This document shows positions 9,909 through 18,816 of a DNA stretch of 64,000 nt, piece by piece. Below the pieces are notes generated by a model, which saw only the letters and a program-made list of their open reading frames with translations, did no database searches and was not told where the DNA came from. The stretch spans positions 92,253-156,252 of the forward strand of contig NZ_QSUU01000003.1 of assembly GCF_003439125.1 (NCBI RefSeq). Reading direction: 5' to 3'. The stretch is from Collinsella sp. OM04-5 (GTDB lineage Bacteria > Actinomycetota > Coriobacteriia > Coriobacteriales > Coriobacteriaceae). Each line of letters begins with the position of its first letter. Position 1 is the stretch's first letter. Position numbers and translations under genes: made by a program.

Positions 9909-9986
9909 ACCTTGCACAAATCTGTCCATTTATTCAGGCACACGTCAGCAAATGAACACTTAGCCGCAAAATGCCCAGATAGCAAA

Positions 9987-10016
9987 AGACCGACGATGCA
10001 AGAGCATCGTCGGTCT
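9987..10016 (-). terminator. Rho-independent terminator after thiI
   Basis: Perfect 13-bp inverted repeat (9987-9999 with 10004-10016) with a 4-base loop, followed on the minus strand by TTTT. It lies 11 bases after the thiI stop and ends the mIHF-gmk-rpoZ-thiI run. Confidence 0.8.
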
Positions 10017-10026
10017 ATGCACAAAT

Positions 10027-11271
10027 TTACTCGTGATCTTGGTAAATCTCACGCGGAGCAAGCTCCGAATGTTTGCATTTTAAGGTCTTAGGGGCCTTAT
10101 ACGTGTTGCTTTCGAAGTCGATGTACTCGGTCTGCTTGAGTAGGCGCTCGATCATCTCCTCGTGATCGAACAACTCCCAGGCCTCATGCACGGCATCGAG
10201 TTTAGCGTGCGTCTCGGGACGACGCGGCATAAACAGCGTGCAGCAGTCGGGAGCGGCCTCAGTCGAGATATCGAACGTACCAATCTCCTCGGCGCGCGCG
10301 ATAATCTCCTGCTTGTCCGAACCGATGAGCGGACGGAACACGGGGATCTTCACGGCCTCGTTAACGGCCATGATATTCTCAAGCGTTTGGGAGGCAACCT
10401 GTCCAAGCGATTCGCCCGTCACGATGGCCTTGGCGCCCTCGATGTGTGCAATGCGCTCGGCAACCGAATACATAATGCGGCGATACATGATCACGCGCAG
10501 GTTGCTGGGACAGGTGACCGAAATCTCACGCTGGCAGTCGCCAAACGGCACCACGTACAGGCGGCCGATCTGGACACCCGGCTCAAGCGCACGGATGATG
10601 TCCTGCACCAAATACTCGCTCGTGTCGGGCGTCTGCGGACGACCTGAGAAATGCACCGGCACGCACACCGCGCCACGACGCGCGAGCATCCAGGTCGCCA
10701 CCGGAGAATCAATACCCGACGACAGCAGCGTCACGACCTTGCCGGCAGAACCCACCGGCAGACCGCCCACGCCGCGCTCGGAGCGTGCGTACACGTAAAC
10801 GCTACCCTGGACCACCAGTACGTGCACCATCGCGTCGGGGTCGTGCATTTGAACCTTTTTATCGGGGAAGGCCTCACACAGTACCTCGCCCACCTGTCGA
10901 TTGATATCAATCGAGGTGAGCTCGTAGTCGGTGTTAGAGCGCTTGGCATGCACCTTAAACGACTCAAAGGGACCAAACTCGCGCAGCGCCTTCACGGCGG
11001 CGGCGCAGTACTCCTGCGGGTCGCGGTTCGTGTGATATGCCAGGGACACGCGGGCAACGCCGGGTACGGTGCGAATGACGCGCGCCGCCTCGTCGGCCTG
11101 ATGCTCATTAAAGGTCACGAGGATATAACCGGAAATTCGAGACACGGCATTCACGGAAAAGGCGGCCAAGGCCGCCTTGATGTTATCCATGAGGATATGC
11201 TCAAAATGTGCGCGGTTCTTGCCCTTCAGTCCAACCTCGTGATAGTGGACCAGGCAGACGCGAGCCGCCAT
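10027..11271 (-). CDS. thiI: tRNA 4-thiouridine synthase ThiI
   Basis: Sulfurtransferase that thiolates U8 of tRNA and, in many species, also supplies sulfur for thiamin. Seen: a ferredoxin-like N-terminal region with HYHEVGLKGKNR, a THUMP domain, then a PP-loop ATP pyrophosphatase motif SSGIDSPVATW. At 414 residues it ends after the PP-loop domain, so it lacks the C-terminal rhodanese domain of the enterobacterial enzyme, as is usual in Gram-positive forms; the sulfur carrier partner must be separate. It starts directly after the rpoZ stop codon. Confidence 0.92.
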   Translation of the reverse strand: MAARVCLVHYHEVGLKGKNRAHFEHILMDNIKAALAAFSVNAVSRISGYILVTFNEHQADEAARVIRTVPGVARVSLAYHTNRDPQEYCAAAVKALREFGPFESFKVHAKRSNTDYELTSIDINRQVGEVLCEAFPDKKVQMHDPDAMVHVLVVQGSVYVYARSERGVGGLPVGSAGKVVTLLSSGIDSPVATWMLARRGAVCVPVHFSGRPQTPDTSEYLVQDIIRALEPGVQIGRLYVVPFGDCQREISVTCPSNLRVIMYRRIMYSVAERIAHIEGAKAIVTGESLGQVASQTLENIMAVNEAVKIPVFRPLIGSDKQEIIARAEEIGTFDISTEAAPDCCTLFMPRRPETHAKLDAVHEAWELFDHEEMIERLLKQTEYIDFESNTYKAPKTLKCKHSELAPREIYQDHE

Positions 11272-11553
11272 TTAGGCTTCAGCAACCTTGTGGCCGAGCG
11301 CCTTCTCGTAACGAGCCTCGTCGTAAGAGATGTCACCGTCGACAATCTCGTCCATAGCCATCGAGATGGTATCGGCACCGGAAAGCCCGATGGTGATGTC
11401 ATCGACATCCTGGACGGCAAGCACGCGGTTGTGCTGGCCACGCAGCATGCTATTGATGTCGCAGGCGCGCTTGGAGGCAAGCGAAGCGAGCAGGAAGCGG
11501 TTGTGATCGGTCTTCTCCAGAAGATCGTCAATGCAAGGCTTTACAACGGACAC
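11272..11553 (-). CDS. rpoZ: RNA polymerase omega subunit
   Basis: Small subunit that assists assembly of the beta' subunit. Seen: an acidic, 93-residue protein with the omega pattern IDDLLEKTDHNRFLLASLASKRA and a later conserved SYDEA. A GTG initiator with TGAGGT upstream. It lies between gmk and thiI; the gmk-rpoZ order is common across Gram-positive bacteria, which supports the identification of a short protein. Confidence 0.88.
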   Translation of the reverse strand: MSVVKPCIDDLLEKTDHNRFLLASLASKRACDINSMLRGQHNRVLAVQDVDDITIGLSGADTISMAMDEIVDGDISYDEARYEKALGHKVAEA

Positions 11554-11558
11554 GGACC

Positions 11559-12128
11559 TCAGATCCTTTCATGCATATCGAGAACGCGAACGAGTTCATC
11601 GGTCGCGCGGTCGAGATCGTCATTCACCACGACGTCGTCGTAGCGGTCGGCAAGGGCAAGCTCATCGGCGGCGTTTGCCATACGCAGCTCAATCGTCTCG
11701 GGCGTCTCGGTACCGCGACCGACTAGACGCTCGCGGAGCACCTCAAGCGAAGGCGGCTTGATAAAGATCAGCACGGCCTCGGGGAAACGCTCCTTCACCT
11801 GCAGGGCGCCCTGGACATCGATCTCCAAAATCAGAGACGAGCCCGAGGCGAGCTTGGATGTGACCTCGCTCACCAACGTGCCGTAGCAGTTACCGTGGAC
11901 CTCGGCCCACTCAACAAACTCACCGTTTGCCACGCGGCGGTCGAACTCCTCGCGCGTCAGAAAAAAGTAGTTGACGCCGTCGACCTCACCTTTGCGTGGT
12001 GCTCGCGTGGTAGCCGAAACCGTCAAACCCAGGTTCGAGCGGCGCTCGCGCACACGAGTGACGAGCGTACCCTTGCCTGCGCCTGACGGTCCAGAAATCA
12101 CAAAGAGCTTGGAATCCTGAGCGCTCAC
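11559..12128 (-). CDS. gmk: Guanylate kinase
   Basis: Converts GMP to GDP with ATP. Seen: P-loop GPSGAGKGT at about residues 13-21, the GMP-binding region with ATTRAPRKGEVDGVNYFF, and a length of 189 residues, typical of the family. The GTG start immediately follows the mIHF stop codon, so the two genes are translationally coupled. The mIHF-gmk-rpoZ order is a known actinobacterial arrangement. Confidence 0.95.
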   Translation of the reverse strand: MSAQDSKLFVISGPSGAGKGTLVTRVRERRSNLGLTVSATTRAPRKGEVDGVNYFFLTREEFDRRVANGEFVEWAEVHGNCYGTLVSEVTSKLASGSSLILEIDVQGALQVKERFPEAVLIFIKPPSLEVLRERLVGRGTETPETIELRMANAADELALADRYDDVVVNDDLDRATDELVRVLDMHERI

Positions 12129-12437
12129 TTATTTGGTCAGCTGCTCGAGGAGCTGCTCGCGCTGACGGACGCCGAGGCCCTGGACGCGACGAGTAGCGGA
12201 GATACCGAGCTCCTCCATGATCTTGGCGGCCTTGGCCTTGCCATAACCAGGGAGAGACTCGATGAGAGTGGAAACCTTCATGCGGGAAGCGATGGGGTCA
12301 TCGGAGTTGAGCACGGACTCGAGGGACTTCTCGCCCTTCTTGATCTGCTCGCGAAGCTCAGCGCGGGCGTGACGTGCGGCAGCAGCCTTCTCAAGAGCCT
12401 GCTTGCGCTGCTCGTCGGTAAGCTGAGGGAGTGCCAT
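12129..12437 (-). CDS. mihF: Actinobacterial integration host factor (mIHF)
   Basis: Nucleoid-associated DNA-binding protein of about 102 residues. Seen: MALPQLTDEQRKQAL start, a long basic helix, and a helix-two-turn-helix region with the LPGYGKAKAAKIMEELGI signature that characterises the mycobacterial and streptomycete proteins. The ATG preceded by TTGGAGG was chosen; a TTG four codons upstream is an artefact of that same binding site. It heads the mIHF-gmk-rpoZ-thiI operon. This family is restricted to Actinomycetota, so it is the clearest taxonomic marker in the window. Confidence 0.92.
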   Translation of the reverse strand: MALPQLTDEQRKQALEKAAAARHARAELREQIKKGEKSLESVLNSDDPIASRMKVSTLIESLPGYGKAKAAKIMEELGISATRRVQGLGVRQREQLLEQLTK

Positions 12438-12525
12438 TCGTACCTCCAAATAGTTGGGTTATATCTGATTCAATAATTAGCATTTTAGCACGTAGAACGT
12501 ACAAAATGCCCAATCGCGGCTCCAT

Positions 12526-12554
12526 AGGTTAGACGATACCCGCAAAAAGTGCAA
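12526..12554 (-). promoter_or_regulatory. Promoter of mIHF
   Basis: On the minus strand a TTGCAC -35 hexamer (12549-12554) and a TAACCT -10 hexamer (12526-12531) are separated by 17 bp. They lie about 90 nt before the mIHF start. Confidence 0.55.
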
Positions 12555-12573
12555 TATACTGCGCCCAAAGTTA

Positions 12574-12631
12574 AGCCCCTGACCTGCGATTCCACACAAA
12601 GGATGGGAAAGTTTACGCAGGCACAGGGGCT
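12574..12631. repeat. Two-part stem-loop between pyrF and mIHF
   Basis: An inverted repeat with an 8-bp outer stem (12574-12581 with 12624-12631), a small asymmetric interior loop, a 6-bp inner stem (12583-12588 with 12616-12621) and a 27-base apical loop. It is followed by a weak T run only on the plus strand. It lies downstream of pyrF and just upstream of the mIHF promoter, so it may be a poor pyrF terminator or a structured RNA of unknown role. Confidence 0.45.
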
Positions 12632-12676
12632 ATTTTGTGCTAATGAGACCCAAAAGTGGTGACTTAGGGGAATCTT

Positions 12677-13393
12677 TTACGCGACGTTTTCGACCAGCTC
12701 GGCGACGATGGCGTCAAAGGCGGCAACCGGATCGTCGGCACCGGTGATGGGACGGCCCACCACAATGTGGCTTGCGCCACGCTCGATAGCCTGGGAAGGC
12801 GTCGCCACGCGGGACTGGTCACCAAGGGCGGCACCCACCGGACGCACACCCGGAGTCACGATCAGGGCATCAGGACCCAGCAGCTCACGCATGTCGTGAG
12901 CCTCCATCGGCGAGCACACGATGCCGTCGATGCCGTTGGTCTGGGCAAGCTTTGCCAGACGGGCGGCTTCCTCGGCCACGGGAGACTCGACGCCGATCTC
13001 GCTCAAGGCATCCTGATTCATACTCGTGAGCACGGTAATGGCGACGAGCTTGGCGCGGTCCTCGCGCGCCTCCTCGGCACCCTCACGGCACGCGGCGAGC
13101 ATAGCGCCCGAACCCAAGCCGTGGACCGAGAGCAGGTCGGCACCGGCAAGCGAGGCCGAACGGGCGGCACCGCGCACCTGATGCGGAATGTCATGGAACT
13201 TAAGGTCGAGGAAGACCTTGAAGCCCAAGTCCTTGAACGTCTTGACGATCTCGGGACCCTCGGCGTAATAGAGCGTCATGCCCACCTTGAGCCAGACGGC
13301 GTGGCCCGAAAGCTCATGGGCGAGCTCGAGCGCACGCTCACGATCGCAGTCGAGGGCGACGATAACACGGTCGCGGGCATCATTCTCTAGCAT
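12677..13393 (-). CDS. pyrF: Orotidine 5'-phosphate decarboxylase
   Basis: Last step of UMP synthesis: decarboxylates OMP. Seen: VIVALDCDRE start of the barrel, the catalytic LDLKFHDIPHQV motif that supplies the Asp-Lys-Asp triad, and a GVRPVG phosphate-binding region. About 238 residues, the short type-1 form. The ATG at 13393 was chosen; it overlaps the pyrD stop by 7 bases, indicating coupling. Last gene of the pyr operon. Confidence 0.93.
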   Translation of the reverse strand: MLENDARDRVIVALDCDRERALELAHELSGHAVWLKVGMTLYYAEGPEIVKTFKDLGFKVFLDLKFHDIPHQVRGAARSASLAGADLLSVHGLGSGAMLAACREGAEEAREDRAKLVAITVLTSMNQDALSEIGVESPVAEEAARLAKLAQTNGIDGIVCSPMEAHDMRELLGPDALIVTPGVRPVGAALGDQSRVATPSQAIERGASHIVVGRPITGADDPVAAFDAIVAELVENVA

Positions 13394-14310
13394 TCGAAAG
13401 CACCTACCAGCTCGTTGATATCCTTCACGCCCTGGGACTCTGCCCAAGCCTCGAGCTCGCGCGCGATCTTAATCGAAGCGCACGGATCGACAAAGTTGGC
13501 CATACCGACCGACACGCAGGTGGCGCCGGCCAGGATAAACTCGGCAGCATCCTCGCCGGTCATGACACCGCCGACGCCGTTGATGGGGATATCGACGGCC
13601 TGAGCGACCTCCCAGACCATGCGAACGGCGATGTGGTGGCACAGCGGGCCCGAAAGGCCGCCCTTGGGCTTGGCAACACGGGACTTGCGGGTGTGCACGT
13701 CAATGGCCATGCCCTGGATGGAATTGATGACCGAAAGGCCGTCGGCGCCGGCAGCCTCGAGAGCCTTGGCAATCTCGGCGACATTAACCGGAGCCATCTT
13801 TACGAACAGCGGCTTATCGGTCACCTTGCGGCAGGCAGCCATAACGGAAGAGGCGCCCTCGGGCGTGGAGCCCATGGCGGCACCGCCGGCGGCGATATTA
13901 GGGCAGCTCACGTTGATCTCGTAGCCGGCAGCCCAGGGGCACAGCTCGACATACATCTCGAGCGCGCGGACAAACTCGTCAACGGAGTGGCCGGCAACCT
14001 GACAGATGACCTGGCAGCCGTCCTTGGACAGCTGTTCGAGCCACGGACCGGACTCGCGGGCAAAGGCGGCCACGCCGGGGTTCTGAAGGCCCACGGAGTT
14101 GATCATACCGCCGGGAATTTCGGCCATGCGGGGCGCGGGGTTGCCGGGCCAGGGCTCGGCAGCGCAACCCTTGGTGGTGATGGCGCCCAGCTGGGAAACA
14201 TCAAAGAAGTTCTGGAACTGCCAACCGTAGCCAAAGGTACCGGCTGCGGTGTTGATGGGGTTCTGCATCTTGACGCCGCCGAAATCGACGGCCATGTTAA
14301 CGGTACCCAC
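13387..14310 (-). CDS. pyrD: Dihydroorotate dehydrogenase B, catalytic subunit
   Basis: Oxidises dihydroorotate to orotate; class 1B enzymes pass electrons through PyrK to NAD. Seen: FMN-barrel with NTAAGTFGYG, and a class 1 catalytic cysteine in NVSCPNIAAGG. About 307 residues. The GTG start shares one base with the pyrK stop (TAGTG); an ATG five codons in is an alternative. Pairing with pyrK identifies the 1B class, suited to an anaerobe that cannot rely on respiratory quinones. Confidence 0.93.
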   Translation of the reverse strand: MGTVNMAVDFGGVKMQNPINTAAGTFGYGWQFQNFFDVSQLGAITTKGCAAEPWPGNPAPRMAEIPGGMINSVGLQNPGVAAFARESGPWLEQLSKDGCQVICQVAGHSVDEFVRALEMYVELCPWAAGYEINVSCPNIAAGGAAMGSTPEGASSVMAACRKVTDKPLFVKMAPVNVAEIAKALEAAGADGLSVINSIQGMAIDVHTRKSRVAKPKGGLSGPLCHHIAVRMVWEVAQAVDIPINGVGGVMTGEDAAEFILAGATCVSVGMANFVDPCASIKIARELEAWAESQGVKDINELVGAFEC

Positions 14311-15101
14311 TAGAAGACCACCACCTTGGAAGCATCGAACACGGGGCCGCACATGCAAGCACCCTTCATACCGTCGACCGTCTCGACATTGCAGGTGTTG
14401 CAGGCGCCAAAGCCACAGCTCATCATGCGCTCGAGGGACACCTCGCAGTACGCACCGGCCTCGGCGGCAGCGGCGGCGACTTTCTTCATCATGACAGCGG
14501 GGCCGCAGCTGGCGACGTAGTCGTAGCCGCCCTCGCCAAGCAGCTCAGCGGCAGGATCGGTGCAAAAACCGTGCGTGCCGAGCGAGCCGTCGTCGGTGCA
14601 CACGTTGACCGTATCGCACAGCGCGCGGAACTCATCGACTCCCACGGCCTTGGACGCGGTGCCAAAACCCAGGCACACGTCGACGGCCACACCCTGCTCG
14701 ACGAGCATGCCGGCAAGGCACAGCACGGGCGGAACACCGATGCCGCCCGCAACGAGCAGCGCCTTCCTGGTGCCCTCGGGCACAAGCCAGCCGCGGCCGC
14801 CAGGGCCCAGCAGATTAGAGGTGGAACCGGGGGCCATCTGCGACAGACGACGGGTGTCATCGCCCACGACGGCGTACCACAGCTCGACGGTGCCGGTCTG
14901 GGCGTCGGCGCGATAGAAGCTCAGGGGCACGCGAAGCAGCGAGGACGCATCGCCGGGCACGGCAATGTTCACAAACTGGCCGGGCTTGAGCGCACTTGCA
15001 AGCTTGGGGGCCGAGATAACGAGCGAGAAGATACCGTCGGCGATCTCCTGGTTCGAGACGACCTCGAAGTCGTGCATGCGTGCAGTGGAAGGTGTGGGCA
15101 T
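14310..15101 (-). CDS. pyrK: Dihydroorotate dehydrogenase B, electron transfer subunit
   Basis: Iron-sulfur flavoprotein of the ferredoxin reductase family that links PyrD to NAD. Seen: FAD-binding region with RVPLSFY, an NAD-binding GGIGVPP motif, and a C-terminal 2Fe-2S cluster motif CGFGACNTC followed by CMCGPVF. 263 residues. It is separated from pyrC by 92 bases that hold a GC-rich hairpin (15149-15173) followed by a short T run, which might reduce expression of the last three genes relative to pyrB and pyrC. Confidence 0.93.
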   Translation of the reverse strand: MPTPSTARMHDFEVVSNQEIADGIFSLVISAPKLASALKPGQFVNIAVPGDASSLLRVPLSFYRADAQTGTVELWYAVVGDDTRRLSQMAPGSTSNLLGPGGRGWLVPEGTRKALLVAGGIGVPPVLCLAGMLVEQGVAVDVCLGFGTASKAVGVDEFRALCDTVNVCTDDGSLGTHGFCTDPAAELLGEGGYDYVASCGPAVMMKKVAAAAAEAGAYCEVSLERMMSCGFGACNTCNVETVDGMKGACMCGPVFDASKVVVF

Positions 15102-15193
15102 AGACGCTCCAATCCCCCATGCGGTTGCATGGTTCAGGCGAACAGAAAGCGCGGCACCGCAAGGGCACCGCGCACAAAAGCGATAAGGCTATG

Positions 15194-16483
15194 CTAGCAG
15201 ATGCAGCCGTCGGCGAGCGTCTGCTTGCCGCCGACAAACACATCGGTGGCACGACCGGTGAGCGTGCGGCCGGCAAAACCGGAGTTCTCGGCACGCGACT
15301 CGTAACCGTCCTCGCCGACCGTCCAGGTAGCAGCGGGATCGAACACGGTCAGGTCGGCAACGGAGCCCGCCTTGACCTGAACCTGGTCGAGGCCCAGGAT
15401 CTCACGAGGCTTGATGGCCATGAGCTCGACCATGCGACCCATGCTCATCTTGCCCGTGTTGACCAGCTCGGTGAGCACGAGCGACAGCGAAGTCTCGAGG
15501 CCGATCATGCCGAAGGGCGCAAGCTCGAACTCGCGGGCCTTCTCCCACGGGGTGTGGGGAGCGTGATCGGTGACGATAGCGTCGACGGTACCGTCGATGA
15601 CGCCCTGGCGAATGGCCTCGGCGTCCGCCTCGGTACGCAGCGGCGGGTTGACCTTGAGCGAGGTGTTGTAGGTCTCGTCCAGGTCGTTCTCGGTCAGGAA
15701 CATGTGATGCGGCGTGGCCTCGCAGGTAACCTGAACGCCAGCGGCCTTGCCGGCACGCACGAGCTCCAGGCCATGGGCGGTGGAGATATGCTGGATGTGT
15801 AGTTTGGCGCCGGTCAGCTTGGCGATCTCGATGTCGCGGGCGATCTGAAGCTCCTCGCCGGCAGCCGGCCAACCCTCGAGGGCCAGACGGGTCGAGACCC
15901 TGCCCTCGTTGATCTGGCCGTGACCGACCAGGTCCTCGTCCTGGCAATGGCTCATGAAGACCTTGCCGAATATCTTGCCGTAGTCCATGCAGCGACGGAG
16001 CATGCCCGCGCCCTGCACGCCGCGACCGTCGTCGGTGAAGGCGACGGCGCCGTGGGCGACCATATCGCCCATCTCGGACATAGCCTCGCCCTTAAGACCG
16101 CGGGTCATGGCGCCCGACGGATAGACGCGGCAGTGACCGACCTCGGCAGCACGGGACTTGACGAACTCCACGACGGTGCCGTTATCGGTGACGGGATCGG
16201 TGTTGGGCATGGAGCACACGCCGGTAAAGCCGCCCTTGGCAGCTGCGCGGGTACCGCTCTCGATGTCCTCTTTGACCTCGTAGCCGGGCTCGCGAAGGTG
16301 AACGTGCATATCAACCAGGCCGGGGACGAGGTACTTGCCGGAAAGGTCGCGGACCTCGGCTCCCTCGACGGCGAGATTCTCGCCGACCTCGGCGATCTTG
16401 TCGCCGTCAATCAGGACGTCAACGACACCGTCAAGCTCGACGGACGGGTCGACGACGTGGGCATTCTTAAGAAGCAAGGCCAT
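15194..16483 (-). CDS. pyrC: Dihydroorotase
   Basis: Zinc amidohydrolase that cyclises carbamoyl aspartate to dihydroorotate. Seen: the metal-binding HVHLREPG motif near residue 60, a carboxylated-lysine type barrel of class I dihydroorotases, and DHAPHT in the second half. About 429 residues. The ATG giving MALLLKNAHVVDPS was chosen; it lies inside the end of pyrB (17-base overlap). Frame upstream of that ATG is only a shadow of pyrB. Confidence 0.94.
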   Translation of the reverse strand: MALLLKNAHVVDPSVELDGVVDVLIDGDKIAEVGENLAVEGAEVRDLSGKYLVPGLVDMHVHLREPGYEVKEDIESGTRAAAKGGFTGVCSMPNTDPVTDNGTVVEFVKSRAAEVGHCRVYPSGAMTRGLKGEAMSEMGDMVAHGAVAFTDDGRGVQGAGMLRRCMDYGKIFGKVFMSHCQDEDLVGHGQINEGRVSTRLALEGWPAAGEELQIARDIEIAKLTGAKLHIQHISTAHGLELVRAGKAAGVQVTCEATPHHMFLTENDLDETYNTSLKVNPPLRTEADAEAIRQGVIDGTVDAIVTDHAPHTPWEKAREFELAPFGMIGLETSLSLVLTELVNTGKMSMGRMVELMAIKPREILGLDQVQVKAGSVADLTVFDPAATWTVGEDGYESRAENSGFAGRTLTGRATDVFVGGKQTLADGCIC

Positions 16484-17411
16484 TATCGGCACCTCCAAGC
16501 AGCAGATACAGGATAGCCATACGCACGCAGATACCGGCGTAGACCTGCTCCAGGATGACGGAGCGTTGCGGGTGGTCGGCCATATAGGAGTCGAACTCGA
16601 CGCCGCGGTTGATGGGGCCCGGGTGACAGATGATCGCATCGGGCTTCATGAGCTTCTCGCGGTCCTTGGTCAGACCGAAGAGCTTGTGGTACTCGCGAAT
16701 GGTCGGGAACGGTGCACCCTCGAGGCGCTCCTGCTGCACGCGAAGCATGTAGACGACGTCCAGCTCGGGCAGGACGGAATCGAGGTCGCTCGTCACGTGG
16801 TCGCAGCCCAAGACCTCGGGCGCCGGCGGCAGCAGCGTGCCGGGGGCGACAGCGTAGGTCTCGCAGCCCATGATCTTAAGAGCGGGGATCAGCGAGCCGC
16901 AGACGCGGGAGTGCGCGATATCGCCGACGACGGCGACCTTCAGACCGTGGAAGTCACCCTTGTGCTCCCAGATGGTGTACAGGTCGAGCAGGGCCTGCGT
17001 GGGGTGGTTATGCTTACCGTCACCGGCGCAGATGACGCTCGCGGGCGAGTTCTGCGTGACGATGTAGGGAGCGCCGGCGTGCTTATCGCGCACGACAATG
17101 CAGTCGATCTTATAGGCGTTGAGGGTCTCGACGGTATCGACGAGGCTCTCGCCCTTGACCGTGGAGGTCGAGGAGCCGCCGAAGTTGAGGCTGTCGGCCG
17201 AAAGACGCTTCTCGGCGAGCTCGAAGGAGCTGCGGGTACGCGTCGAGGGCTCGTTGAACATGTTGACGATGGTCTTACCCTTGAGCGTGGGGACCTTCTT
17301 GATGGCACGCTCGTTGACCTCGGAGAACGCCTTGGCGGTCTCGAGGATGAGCTTGATGTCCTCTTCGGAGTACTCGGTAATGTCGATCAGGTGCTTATGA
17401 TTGAACGCCAC
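16467..17411 (-). CDS. pyrB: Aspartate carbamoyltransferase, catalytic subunit
   Basis: Condenses carbamoyl phosphate and aspartate, the first committed step of pyrimidine synthesis. Seen: carbamoyl phosphate-binding STRTRSSFE motif and the HPTQALLDLYT motif. About 314 residues. Two GTG starts compete; the second (17411) is preferred because GGAGGTGA lies 8 nt before it, whereas the first abuts that site. No pyrI regulatory subunit is present, consistent with PyrR control instead. Confidence 0.93.
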   Translation of the reverse strand: MAFNHKHLIDITEYSEEDIKLILETAKAFSEVNERAIKKVPTLKGKTIVNMFNEPSTRTRSSFELAEKRLSADSLNFGGSSTSTVKGESLVDTVETLNAYKIDCIVVRDKHAGAPYIVTQNSPASVICAGDGKHNHPTQALLDLYTIWEHKGDFHGLKVAVVGDIAHSRVCGSLIPALKIMGCETYAVAPGTLLPPAPEVLGCDHVTSDLDSVLPELDVVYMLRVQQERLEGAPFPTIREYHKLFGLTKDREKLMKPDAIICHPGPINRGVEFDSYMADHPQRSVILEQVYAGICVRMAILYLLLGGADNGLAS

Positions 17412-17415
17412 GGTA

Positions 17416-18012
<597 letters not shown>

Positions 18013-18040
18013 TCACATGTCTTGACTGCTGACACAGTCA

Positions 18041-18136
18041 AAAAAATAGATGCCCGACCGCTCAAAGCGGACCAGACACCCACAGGAAGGGCTGCTCTTT
18101 GGCAGCAATGTAATTCCATGTGGGTATCTCGTACCC
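18041..18136 (-). promoter_or_regulatory. Probable PyrR-dependent attenuator of the pyr operon
   Basis: On the minus strand the leader first forms a short GGGTA/TACCC hairpin (18122-18136). An alternative larger stem pairs TACCCACA with TGTGGGTG and encloses a GCTGC/GCAGC hairpin whose loop CAAAGAG resembles the PyrR-bound loop. A CCGCT/AGCGG hairpin (from 18070 down to 18058) followed by seven T residues (18041-18047) forms the terminator. These pairings are mutually exclusive in part, as in PyrR attenuation. A possible promoter -10 (TACACT) lies at 18155-18160. Confidence 0.7.
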
Positions 18137-18160
18137 CTTTAATGGTCAAGGGATAGTGTA

Positions 18161-18391
18161 GCCAACCTCGAGCTTAATTGCGAGCATAAATACAGAGCAA
18201 TCCGTAAACGGGCGCAGGCGCTCCATAAACCTATATATATTTGTGGGACGAGCTTGAAAACGCACGCACGAGCTGGCATAATCCCCTCTGCTGCACGCAA
18301 ATCGGATCTACGTCCAGGGCCGTAGCGTGAGCACTATCGCCAAAAGAGGAATATCTCTGTGTAGATTGCGCACAGGGAGCGACTTCTGTGC
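18161..18391. other. Intergenic region between pyr leader and rpmB promoter
   Basis: About 230 bases between divergent transcription units. I see an AT-rich patch near 18228-18242 but no open frame, no repeats and no RNA gene that I can recognise. Confidence 0.5.
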
Positions 18392-18397
18392 TATAGT
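18392..18397 (+). promoter_or_regulatory. Possible -10 element of rpmB
   Basis: TATAGT hexamer about 55 nt before the rpmB start. No convincing -35 hexamer at the usual distance. Confidence 0.4.
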
Positions 18398-18451
18398 TCA
18401 GGCTTGTTTGTTAACGCGACATGTTCGTTTGTCGCCCAAGGAGGGTCAGTT

Positions 18452-18640
18452 ATGTCCAAAGTTTGCGAAGTTTGCGGTAAGCACCCCGTTGCCGGTCGCT
18501 CCATCAGCCACTCTCACCGCGTCACCAACCGTAAGTTCCGCCCCAACATCCAGCGCGTCTACGTCGTCGTCGATGGTCACCGTCGCAAGATGAACGTTTG
18601 CTCCACCTGCCTCAAGTCCGGCAAGGTTGCGCGCTCCTAA
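18452..18640 (+). CDS. rpmB: Large ribosomal subunit protein bL28
   Basis: 62-residue 50S protein. Seen: MSKVCEVCGKHPVAGRSISH start, SHRVTNRKFRPNIQRV core, and two CxxC pairs (CEVC and CSTC) that form a zinc-binding version of L28. AAGGAGG lies 8 nt before the ATG. It stands alone on the plus strand, divergent from the pyr operon, and is followed by a strong terminator. Presence of the zinc form hints that a cysteine-free paralogue could exist elsewhere for zinc limitation. Confidence 0.95.
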   Translation: MSKVCEVCGKHPVAGRSISHSHRVTNRKFRPNIQRVYVVVDGHRRKMNVCSTCLKSGKVARS

Positions 18641-18708
18641 ATAAGGTCTTACCAACAAGTACCTCGGACTCTCCGGGTCAAAGACCTCGCGTTCACATAG
18701 AACTATAA

Positions 18709-18743
18709 GAAACCGCTTTCTTTTGAGGAGGCGGTTTCTTTTT
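18709..18743 (+). terminator. Rho-independent terminator after rpmB
   Basis: 8-bp stem GAAACCGC/GCGGTTTC (18709-18716 with 18731-18738) followed by TTTTT. It lies about 70 nt after the rpmB stop and 36 bp before the decayed IS element. Confidence 0.85.
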
Positions 18744-18816
18744 CTATCTATCCAGGAATGCAAAACCAGAGCGAAAAATGAAATGCGTCCCAAATCTTGG
18801 ACGCCCTAAATAGCGA

